From positions 1-36,458 of the forward strand of contig NZ_CAUZLM010000012.1 in the NCBI RefSeq assembly GCF_963580165.1: DNA of 36,458 nt. The letters are read 5' to 3'. Numbering within the stretch: position 1 is the first letter of the stretch; every line of letters begins with the position of its first letter. Origin of the DNA: Fructobacillus evanidus (lineage in GTDB: Bacteria > Bacillota > Bacilli > Lactobacillales > Lactobacillaceae). Below, one piece after another: positions 29,799 to 36,458 of the stretch. Below the pieces are notes generated by a model, which searched no databases, was not told where the DNA came from, and saw only the letters and a program-made list of their open reading frames with translations. The translations under genes were made by a program, and so were the position numbers.

Positions 29799-30254
29799 CT
29801 ATTCTGGCAATGCATCTAGCGTTGACCAAGAGCCAATAATTCTAACTTGCTTATCATAATCGGAATTCATCGTATTCCATACACCACCGTTATACATTGA
29901 ACCATCTGCCCCAACTGTAATAAATCCAGGCTGATTTCCTACATAAATTAAGGCTTGTGTTTCATGTTCCGGACGATAACCTAATGGGACATTCGCACCA
30001 AATGGCGCCCAGCCATCAATCTTGACGTTTGCATTACCTGTCGCAACTATATTGATAGTGTTGTTCACACGATAAAATGAAATGGTAAATCCTTGCCAAG
30101 CTTCGGCTGTAGCTTTATATTGGCGCATTGAAGTCAGCGATCCTGTCGCTTTCAAATCTTTCACTTCCATGCTACGACTAGAGCTAGTCAATTCATTAAA
30201 ATTATCATTAATCGCTTGCGGACCATTGTCCATTCCTTTAAAGATTTCTTTCAT
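29799..30254 (-). CDS. Phage tail-associated protein with beta-rich C-terminus
   Basis: A 151-residue protein. The N-terminal MKEIFKGMDNGPQAINDNFN, asking for N-x-N-F-x-E, resembles the attachment segment of minor tail or fibre proteins in lactic phages. The remainder is strand-rich (FTISFYRVNNTINIVATGNA, FGANVPLGYRPEHE, GFITVGADGSMYNGG), like the C-terminal receptor-binding or head domain of short fibres. ATG 30254 has AAGGGGAG just upstream; an earlier in-frame start at 30272 overlaps that site. A saccharide-binding role is plausible but unproved. Confidence 0.6.
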   Translation of the reverse strand: MKEIFKGMDNGPQAINDNFNELTSSSRSMEVKDLKATGSLTSMRQYKATAEAWQGFTISFYRVNNTINIVATGNANVKIDGWAPFGANVPLGYRPEHETQALIYVGNQPGFITVGADGSMYNGGVWNTMNSDYDKQVRIIGSWSTLDALPE

Positions 30255-30275
30255 TATCTCCCCTTCTTTCAATTG

Positions 30276-32099
30276 TTAACGAATCCCCCAAATTAATGTA
30301 TAATTTTTAATTTCCGGAATTACAAAGTTTCCCCACTGGTCTTGTGATAGCTCAATAGGCTCAGGATTTTCGATCGTTGCGCAATAGACGTGACTAAATT
30401 TAGAGTTAAACTTAGCCTGCTCGTTGTAAACAGGTTCAGGTAGCTTTCTATCAGCGTTGGCGTCTTGCCAGTCGTTACCATTTAATCCCTTTGTATTAAT
30501 GATCGAAGCAGAAGTAACCCAAGAGTCACTATTCTCAATTACAGTATATTTAGTGTTATCAACATAATTCTTACTATTTATATTAGGCCTGTTTAGCGTG
30601 AAATAATCAGTCGGATTATTGATTGATAACTCATGGTGATAAGCAACCATGAAATCATATTGCTTGGGCAAATAATCAATCAATTCTTGAGTCATTGATA
30701 CATCTGAATTTGGGAAATACTCACGACTTAGCATGTGTTCGCCCATCTCCAAATGAGTAGCACCGCCGGCTATAATGACATCGTTTAACAATTTCACGCC
30801 ATCGGTGTTAAATTGATAATTCGTGTTCCACCAGTTCTTATTCTTGTGAATATAGGCTGGGATGATTAGCCCAATGTCACTTCTAACATTCCGCATTTGG
30901 CGGATTTTTTGGTAGATTTCATCATAAGTTTTCGCCTCAAAATCCCACTGTTCGCTGTATAAGTAATTAACAGACTCACCGGCTATTGGATTAAATCCAT
31001 AAGTGGCTACTGCATTAACACCCAGTTGCTTATCATTGCCAAAATAATCTCTTGCACCTTTGACAAAATATTTATATCCGACATTCGCTAACCAATTACT
31101 ATCAACAACATCAGCGTTGAATGGATATTTAGAACCAAAATCTCCCAACGTGTCAATGTGCCAACCATCGAACGGTAAGGCATTGAATACATCCTGCCAT
31201 CTGTCAAAAATCAATTTCTTGGTATCGTCATTTAAGAAATTTAGAATGTATAAGTCATTCTTGAACATAGGGTGAGGTAGACGATTAACTGTGACACCAT
31301 CAGGATTATGTGAGGTAGTCTTGTTGTCGTATAAGAACGACCAGTCGTTTAAACCGTTAATATTCTGATTGGTACTTGCCCCATACATTAACCCATAGGC
31401 CATTGAACGCATGTTGCGTTCCTTACATAATTCAATATATTTTTGAATGACGTCCAACCGTGTTGGCCGATTAGCGAAATCAGTCCAATAAGCTGATGGT
31501 TGGTTATGGTCCCCGGTATAAAGTGGAATATCGTGATACTCGAACCAGTCATAATATTGAACGTAGTTAATATGCAAGCGGCTTAAGTATTCAATAATCT
31601 TTTTTTGAGCGTTTGGGTCGTAATTATCGTATTTCGACAAAAATCCCATGATAGGAAACACACCTGGATTACTGTTGACATTAACAGCAATATAATCGCT
31701 AAACACAACATTGTCATTGTTGTCTAAATTAGAGAACTTAACAAGATACTGGGCATTGTCGTCGCCATTTACCTGCCATTGATATTGGAAATTATTACCG
31801 TAGCCGAGCACGTCTTCCGAACCTAAATTCTGTTCGTTCCTAAATTTAGTAATACGAATCTTGGCAACGCTTTGATTCAATGTAAGGTTGAATATAACAA
31901 CATCATTCGGATTATAAATAGCCTTGTCAGTTTTTAAATTTGAAAACTTATTAGCTAAATCTGCACTGTTTGTTTTTATTTCAGATTTTTTTGCAAAGTC
32001 ACTCAAATCAGGCTTATTCGTTAGCACTTCATAATTAGTGATTGGATAGAAACGCTGGCCATCGTCGTCTTTCAAATAGCCATAATCAATGTCAGTCAT
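30276..32099 (-). CDS. Phage tail/baseplate protein with a GH66 dextranase-like domain
   Basis: A 607-residue protein. Residues 1-60 form a phage-type attachment segment (YGYLKDDDGQRFYPITNYE). Residues 60-145 are beta-rich and resemble the N-terminal domain of GH66 enzymes. From 150 onward a TIM barrel is likely: VQYYDWFEYHD (about 180-190), then FDGWHIDTLGDFG with the probable nucleophile D316 and YLYSEQWDF with the probable acid/base E383. Their spacing (67) is close to that of Streptococcus dextranase (D385/E453) and of Paenibacillus cycloisomaltooligosaccharide glucanotransferase. GH66 enzymes cut alpha-1,6-glucan. No signal peptide is present. The ATG at 32099 overlaps the upstream stop (TGATG). 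A depolymerase against host dextran is the natural inference. Confidence 0.78.
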   Translation of the reverse strand: MTDIDYGYLKDDDGQRFYPITNYEVLTNKPDLSDFAKKSEIKTNSADLANKFSNLKTDKAIYNPNDVVIFNLTLNQSVAKIRITKFRNEQNLGSEDVLGYGNNFQYQWQVNGDDNAQYLVKFSNLDNNDNVVFSDYIAVNVNSNPGVFPIMGFLSKYDNYDPNAQKKIIEYLSRLHINYVQYYDWFEYHDIPLYTGDHNQPSAYWTDFANRPTRLDVIQKYIELCKERNMRSMAYGLMYGASTNQNINGLNDWSFLYDNKTTSHNPDGVTVNRLPHPMFKNDLYILNFLNDDTKKLIFDRWQDVFNALPFDGWHIDTLGDFGSKYPFNADVVDSNWLANVGYKYFVKGARDYFGNDKQLGVNAVATYGFNPIAGESVNYLYSEQWDFEAKTYDEIYQKIRQMRNVRSDIGLIIPAYIHKNKNWWNTNYQFNTDGVKLLNDVIIAGGATHLEMGEHMLSREYFPNSDVSMTQELIDYLPKQYDFMVAYHHELSINNPTDYFTLNRPNINSKNYVDNTKYTVIENSDSWVTSASIINTKGLNGNDWQDANADRKLPEPVYNEQAKFNSKFSHVYCATIENPEPIELSQDQWGNFVIPEIKNYTLIWGIR

Positions 32100-32896
32100 C
32101 ACTCACCTACCTTTCCTAACTTCTCCAAATTGGCATTTGGAACATGAATCCCCTGATTAGATGAATCAAGCGTGAACTTCAATGTCTTAATCCCATCAAT
32201 CAAGTACCAGCTATTATCGTGTTGTTCTAATTCACCAGACAACTTGTAATCCAGCGGAAGAACAACTTTGATGGTGTTAGCATCTGAATAGACTACATTA
32301 CTGGCTACTGATACAGGATTAGTCCCACCGAATAATCCATCTGGTTCTGTCCCGAAGCCATCAGGGGCTGTTCCAATTGCCCATTCATAGCTGAATACAG
32401 ACACAGCAGGCATTCGATTCAAATTGTGCTTAATCGTCACCTCAAATCCTTGTGGCACGTACTTAGATAGCAAAGTTTCGATGTTCTCAAACCGTTTGTC
32501 CAGCACATCAAATTGTCCATATGTCTGGCTGTTTCGTGCATCAATCACCTCGCTATCTTTGGTTGCGCCACTTAGTAAACCAGTAAATCGACCCTCTAAA
32601 TCCGTCTGCCTTTTTTCGACCTGTGACTGACGACTAGAATTACTATCAATCAATTCTTTATTGCTGTGCCACTTAGTGGATAGCCATTCAACGAACAAAG
32701 CCAACGCTTCTCGTGTATCAGTCCCCCACTGCTTCTCACGCAACCATTTAGCCAACGTCCGACTGTTACTATCGACAACGCCGCTCTTAATGTCTTGCGA
32801 AAACTCGTTATCACTCGGGATATGAGTCGGGTCTCGGTACTGATCGCCGTTACCAGCCTGTGGCGTAGTATCCACGAAGCCATTATCATTTGCCAT
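32099..32896 (-). CDS. Baseplate upper-type tail protein
   Basis: A 265-residue protein without a recognised catalytic motif. The first 90 residues hold many charged helices (LAKWLREKQWGTDTREALAL), residues about 90-150 a short coiled coil, and the rest is beta-rich with EVTIKHNLNRMPAVSVFSY, similar to the C-terminal domain of tail proteins that hold fibres. It lies 3 bp after tal and is coupled to the GH66 gene by TGATG, so it probably connects Tal to the GH66 fibre. The role is inferred from position. Confidence 0.65.
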   Translation of the reverse strand: MANDNGFVDTTPQAGNGDQYRDPTHIPSDNEFSQDIKSGVVDSNSRTLAKWLREKQWGTDTREALALFVEWLSTKWHSNKELIDSNSSRQSQVEKRQTDLEGRFTGLLSGATKDSEVIDARNSQTYGQFDVLDKRFENIETLLSKYVPQGFEVTIKHNLNRMPAVSVFSYEWAIGTAPDGFGTEPDGLFGGTNPVSVASNVVYSDANTIKVVLPLDYKLSGELEQHDNSWYLIDGIKTLKFTLDSSNQGIHVPNANLEKLGKVGE

Positions 32897-32899
32897 TTT

Positions 32900-34816
32900 C
32901 TACTCCTTTCTTAAATACTGATTTTTAAATCTGTCAGAGTAATTCTTACTCATGTCCACGTTACCATTAATACCGATCACCGAACCTGAACTAGTGTATT
33001 GCCACAAGTCATAAGCATGGTCTGGTGGCGTTGAACGATAGGCTGGAATCATAATTGAACCAGCACGACTAACGTTCAAGTTGAACGAGTTGTACAACTG
33101 ATTGGCAATGTACAGGACAATCTTGCTGTCTGGTACACCCAAGCTGTTTAACTTATTCATATAGGCCTCGACAATGCCACACATATTGCTTCCAGTGGTT
33201 TCTTCCACGTCAATCATATAGAAGCGTGGTTGCTTGCCGTTGCTTGCCTGCTGTGTCCTTGTATAAAGCGCCTGTGCTTCGTTTTCAGCACTAGCAGTAT
33301 CACTAGCAGTCATATATGAATAAACGGCGTAATTAGCGCCTAGATTGCCTAATGCGGACAGGTTTCGTTGATACTTCAAATCAGCACGATTAGCACCGTA
33401 CTGCACTCTGACAATTGCCAACGCTAGTCCTGCACTGTTGACCTTATTCCAGTCAATATCACCTTGGAACTCGGAAACATCAACAATCGCACCGTCAAAG
33501 AATTGTGACTGTTGTGATTCAAGTTCTTTCAGCCGTGCTTGTAAATCAGCAATCTCTTTATCCTGTTCGGGAATACGATTAGTCGCTTCTAACAGTTCCT
33601 TAATTCGATTCTTCAAATCATTAGCAGTCTGTTGAGCGTTCTGCCGTTGTTGCTGGGCATATTGCATAGCCGCCTGATAATCTAACTGGTACTGTGATAG
33701 CGTCCGATTCTTCGTTCCAATCGTAAGTGACATCTTATGTGGCTGAGTGATGTCCAACTTCTTCGCTACCACTTGTAAATCTTCCACAAGACCCAAGAAC
33801 TGGTCATAAATTGGATAGAAATTACCCATCTCAAATGACTTATATGTTGGATCTAACAAAGAAATATCAACCACATCAACCGACCACGTCAACAAACCGA
33901 CTCGCTGGTTTTGCAAATATTCCTGGCCTTTGCTCTTCAGAATGCTAGGAACTTTTACATTGGTCCACTCAACCGCCTTCTGAATAATGCCAAAGCGTCC
34001 AATTAAGGCCGTGTCGTCTAGGTATCGAATACCATTATTGACTGATTCAATCGTTGTTTTAGGCTGGGCAGCGGCTGTATCATCACTAGACTGCTGAGTA
34101 TTTTCCTGTTCAATTGGCGAACCGATTGGTACTAGGCGAGTGATAATGTCTCGGACATCATATTCACGCTTGGCACTTTTCAAGTTTTTACCCAACTTGA
34201 TTGGTGTGTCGATATGTTCGCCAACGCTGGCTAAATACTCCAACACCAGTTGGCCATTACCGTCACGGTGCCAAATTAAAAAGCCGCCTAAGCGACTTAC
34301 CAATTTATCTTTAATTGTGTCAAATGTATCCTGCGCATCGTCTGTATAACGATAGACATTATCAGTGCTGTTCGTCACAGTCACTCTACCGAGCTGGAAA
34401 CGTTTGTATGGCTCTACCTGTCGATTGTGTTCATCTACAATCATCTGCAAGAAATCTCGAATCGTGGTGTCTTGGACTTTCCGATAGACTTGCGTGCTGT
34501 CATGCAAAAAGGCCAAACAGTCCTCGCATTGCAAGACTTGCGTATGGCTACCGCTGAAAGAGCCGTCAATCTTAACTACACGGCCGTCAAAGACGACCTT
34601 GCCCGTATTGGTATCAACTACCTTCACGAGGTTAGCAATCGCTTCTGACTGACGATAGAGGCTGTTCTGCATCGTGATTGTAAATGAGGCTGTTGAGATA
34701 CCGTTGAACTGCATATCCAACTCGCCTGATATGGCCTTATTACCATAGTTTCGAGGCTCATGTAGAACCTCACCGACCTGGTCATTGGCGTTCTTATATA
34801 CAATTACTCGGTACAT
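32900..34816 (-). CDS. Tail-associated protein Tal with C-terminal GH25 muramidase
   Basis: A 638-residue tail-tip protein. The N-terminal 380 residues match the phage tail protein Tal/gp18-like family, e.g. VVFDGRVVKIDGSF (about 73-86) and YDVRDIITRLVPIGSPIE. A coiled coil follows (about 385-435, QQQRQNAQQTANDLKNRIKE). Residues 442-638 are a GH25 lysozyme: DVSEFQGDIDW, FYMIDVEE with catalytic D536 and E538, and the final YDLWQYTSSG. It would locally cut peptidoglycan during DNA injection. Overlaps of 1 nt with dit (TAATG) and the 3-bp gap downstream support one operon. Confidence 0.92.
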   Translation of the reverse strand: MYRVIVYKNANDQVGEVLHEPRNYGNKAISGELDMQFNGISTASFTITMQNSLYRQSEAIANLVKVVDTNTGKVVFDGRVVKIDGSFSGSHTQVLQCEDCLAFLHDSTQVYRKVQDTTIRDFLQMIVDEHNRQVEPYKRFQLGRVTVTNSTDNVYRYTDDAQDTFDTIKDKLVSRLGGFLIWHRDGNGQLVLEYLASVGEHIDTPIKLGKNLKSAKREYDVRDIITRLVPIGSPIEQENTQQSSDDTAAAQPKTTIESVNNGIRYLDDTALIGRFGIIQKAVEWTNVKVPSILKSKGQEYLQNQRVGLLTWSVDVVDISLLDPTYKSFEMGNFYPIYDQFLGLVEDLQVVAKKLDITQPHKMSLTIGTKNRTLSQYQLDYQAAMQYAQQQRQNAQQTANDLKNRIKELLEATNRIPEQDKEIADLQARLKELESQQSQFFDGAIVDVSEFQGDIDWNKVNSAGLALAIVRVQYGANRADLKYQRNLSALGNLGANYAVYSYMTASDTASAENEAQALYTRTQQASNGKQPRFYMIDVEETTGSNMCGIVEAYMNKLNSLGVPDSKIVLYIANQLYNSFNLNVSRAGSIMIPAYRSTPPDHAYDLWQYTSSGSVIGINGNVDMSKNYSDRFKNQYLRKE

Positions 34817-35535
34817 TAGAGCAACACCTCACTTTGAATCACAAATCGAACTGTCGCATTGCCCTTAATCGTCACATGATTATTGCCCCGTTCTAATGAG
34901 AACAGATAATCTTTCGATTTATCAGGACTGAACAGATACGAACGACCGTTCTTGATAACCTCGATATTGTCACTCGTCACCACTGTTGGACTAAGGCTAT
35001 TCTCACCAACGTTCATTAAATCAAGGTCACGCTTTCCGTCAATCTGGTACGAGAATGGCTGAATGAAATCGTTATCAAAATCAAACGTGTCCCAGTCATC
35101 ATAGTTGTCAATGCTACTGTTGTTCTTGATTGCGAACGGGTATAAATCAAATTCGATACTCAAGACTAACTTGTTGTTAGCTTGGTCATCATCAACCTTA
35201 ACGCTCTTAGCCTTTCCAACCCAGTAATAGCCCTTGTCGTGGCTATCATACAAACGCTGGTCAAACGGTGCCATAATCATTCGCTTTACCTTGTTTTCAA
35301 CTAATTTCCGTTCAGAATAAGACACGTTTGGCATAGTAAATTGATAGGTAATCGTACGCTGGTCATAAAACCGCTCTCCAGTGATATTGGAGAAATCAAG
35401 AATACCATTGGCATAACTCAAGTTCTCGGTAACAGTCTTCTCAGAAGGGGTGGGAGCTTCCCGCTCGACCAAATAAAACCCTTCTTCTTTAGAGTCAAAC
35501 TGACCAAATTGTATTTTTTCAACAATATCAATCAT
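34816..35535 (-). CDS. Distal tail protein Dit
   Basis: A 239-residue protein in the standard place between tape measure and Tal. Dit hexamers form the hub joining tail tube and baseplate. The N-terminal half shows the two-sheet Dit pattern ERFYDQRTITYQF and a following RKLVENKVKRMIMAPFDQRL segment; the C-terminal half (about 140-239) is a galectin-like beta-domain ending in TVRFVIQSEVLL. No extra carbohydrate-binding insertion is obvious. The ATG overlaps the tape-measure stop (ATGA). Confidence 0.88.
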   Translation of the reverse strand: MIDIVEKIQFGQFDSKEEGFYLVEREAPTPSEKTVTENLSYANGILDFSNITGERFYDQRTITYQFTMPNVSYSERKLVENKVKRMIMAPFDQRLYDSHDKGYYWVGKAKSVKVDDDQANNKLVLSIEFDLYPFAIKNNSSIDNYDDWDTFDFDNDFIQPFSYQIDGKRDLDLMNVGENSLSPTVVTSDNIEVIKNGRSYLFSPDKSKDYLFSLERGNNHVTIKGNATVRFVIQSEVLL

Positions 35536-36458
35536 AGTTGGTTACGCCTCCTATCAGTCATAATATCTCCCAACGCTCCATCATATCCATTGGCGGTGGC
35601 TCCAATCATTTGATTGCCGTTAATAGTTATAACTTGACCTTCACGAATGGCCTTAACTACCTCTCGCAACAGTCCATTGGTTGAATTATTAGCCGTCACT
35701 TCAATCTGGCTAACATTACGGCTTGTCTGCGTTGCGTTAGCGTTCAATTGCCCACTGAAGTTACTCTCCAAGTCATCAGCCATGCCAGATACATTGGATT
35801 GAACATCTTTGTACGATTCTTGGAGACCTTGATTAAGACCGTCCATGATGGCATTACCTGCTGGAATCAACAGGCGAGCATCATAACTAATTGGACCTTT
35901 GTGTTCCTTAATCCACTTACCAATTCCGCCAATGAATTTCATACCTGCTTCCCATGCAGACTTCAATCCGTCAACAAATCCATCAATAATTGCTTTACCA
36001 GCGTCAATTAATAGATGAGGGTTTTTAATAGCCTTAACGATGTTATCTAATATGTCCTTGCCAGCTCGTCCAACATTTCCAATCAAGCTAATTAATCCGT
36101 TGATGAAGCTCTTAATAAGATTAACTCCTGCGTTAAAAATGTTGCCAACGAATGATCCAATGCCGTTAATGATAGACATCACTAGGTTAGCAACTGCTCC
36201 ACCTAATGCACCAATCATAGACAACAGCCCTTTAATTAGAGCCCACACCAACTGAACTGCTGCTACTACCAATGCGCCAGCTATTTGTAGCACACCTTGA
36301 ACAATCGCAATACCAATTTGAATAATTGCCATCAATATTGTTGGCAAATTCTGAATTATTGCTCCAGCTAAAGCAATAACTATTTGAATAACCGCTTGAA
36401 TAAGTAACGGAAGTATTTGGACAATTGCGTTAACTAGCGCTATAGCAATTTGAACGAT
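35532..36458 (-). CDS. Tape measure protein, C-terminal part (cut by window edge)
   Basis: At least 308 residues of a tail tape measure protein are visible, and the frame stays open to the right edge without a start. The upstream part is a run of hydrophobic, repetitive helices (IVQIAIALVNAIVQILPLLI-type), typical of tape measure proteins. The last 130 residues are polar, with a segment LIPAGNAIMDGLNQGLQESY found in many Firmicutes tape measures. Tape measure length sets tail length; the full size is unknown here. The TTG at 36347 is an internal codon, not a start. Confidence 0.9.
   Translation of the reverse strand: MVQIAIALVNAIVQILPLLIQAVIQIVIALAGAIIQNLPTILMAIIQIGIAIVQGVLQIAGALVVAAVQLVWALIKGLLSMIGALGGAVANLVMSIINGIGSFVGNIFNAGVNLIKSFINGLISLIGNVGRAGKDILDNIVKAIKNPHLLIDAGKAIIDGFVDGLKSAWEAGMKFIGGIGKWIKEHKGPISYDARLLIPAGNAIMDGLNQGLQESYKDVQSNVSGMADDLESNFSGQLNANATQTSRNVSQIEVTANNSTNGLLREVVKAIREGQVITINGNQMIGATANGYDGALGDIMTDRRRNQL

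Larger units (their letters stand above)
27100..36458 (-). mobile_element. Late-gene end of a siphovirus-type prophage (runs past the right edge)
   Basis: All genes from the amidase (27376) to the tape measure (36458) are on one strand in the usual order of Gram-positive siphophages: tape measure, Dit, Tal, baseplate/fibre proteins, holin, lysin. The lysin end marks one prophage boundary, near 27.1-27.2 kb, where the arm-like repeats and a terminator lie. Head, packaging, replication, repressor and integrase genes are expected beyond the right edge. Gene overlaps of 1-4 nt run through the tail module, so it looks intact. The exact attachment core cannot be fixed because the other end is not visible. 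Confidence 0.9.

Overview
The window looks like a low-GC Gram-positive lactic acid bacterium of the Lactobacillaceae. I suspect the Leuconostoc/Weissella side: genes prefer TTG (Leu) and TCA (Ser) codons, the D-Ala:D-Ala ligase carries the Phe variant of vancomycin-resistant lactic acid bacteria, and the resident prophage carries a dextranase-like tail protein, which suits a dextran-coated host. The genus is an inference.

Layout. Positions 1-5155 are housekeeping: a guanylate-kinase-like protein, an amino-acid permease, EzrA, and RpsD behind a strong promoter and a structured leader. Next come a frameshifted small membrane protein (5271-5526) and a TPP-riboswitch operon on the minus strand (10193 down to 5757): riboswitch, thiS, thiF, thiG, a frameshifted MFS transporter and an M20 amidohydrolase. 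Positions 10342-13103 hold yueI, rarA, a 6S-like/Lacto-usp-type structured RNA and a universal stress protein. Positions 13114-18251 (minus) are cell-envelope genes: ywzB-like, mreB/mbl, DUF2969, rodA, DUF2785, ddl. Positions 18302-20309 are comFC and a frameshifted comFA, divergent from yigZ, which appears to be leaderless.

The right half is shaped by mobile DNA. tRNA-Arg(CCG) and tRNA-Leu(AAG) are each followed, 38 nt after the discriminator base, by two direct repeats with an 11-bp period and then a terminator. The same repeat-repeat-terminator arrangement lies at the edge of the resident prophage near 27.16 kb. I read these as integrase arm-site remnants: two old attachment scars and one live prophage end. 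A HicAB toxin-antitoxin pair sits beside the tRNA-Arg scar. Between the scars are tag, eno, tpiA and a small membrane protein; beyond tRNA-Leu are a GNAT protein and an alpha/beta hydrolase.

From about 27.1 kb to the right edge is the late end of a siphovirus-type prophage, all on the minus strand: tape measure (cut by the window), Dit, Tal with a GH25 muramidase, a baseplate-like protein, a GH66 dextranase-like protein, small tail proteins, XkdX, membrane proteins, holin and amidase endolysin. The integrase, repressor, replication and head genes lie outside the window.

The most interesting items are the GH66 domain in the tail module, the repeated att-scar architecture, and the riboswitch-controlled thiazole operon joined to a transporter and an M20 hydrolase. 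Three genes carry single-base frameshifts (5.4, 8.1 and 20.15 kb); read-level checking is needed to separate decay from assembly error.
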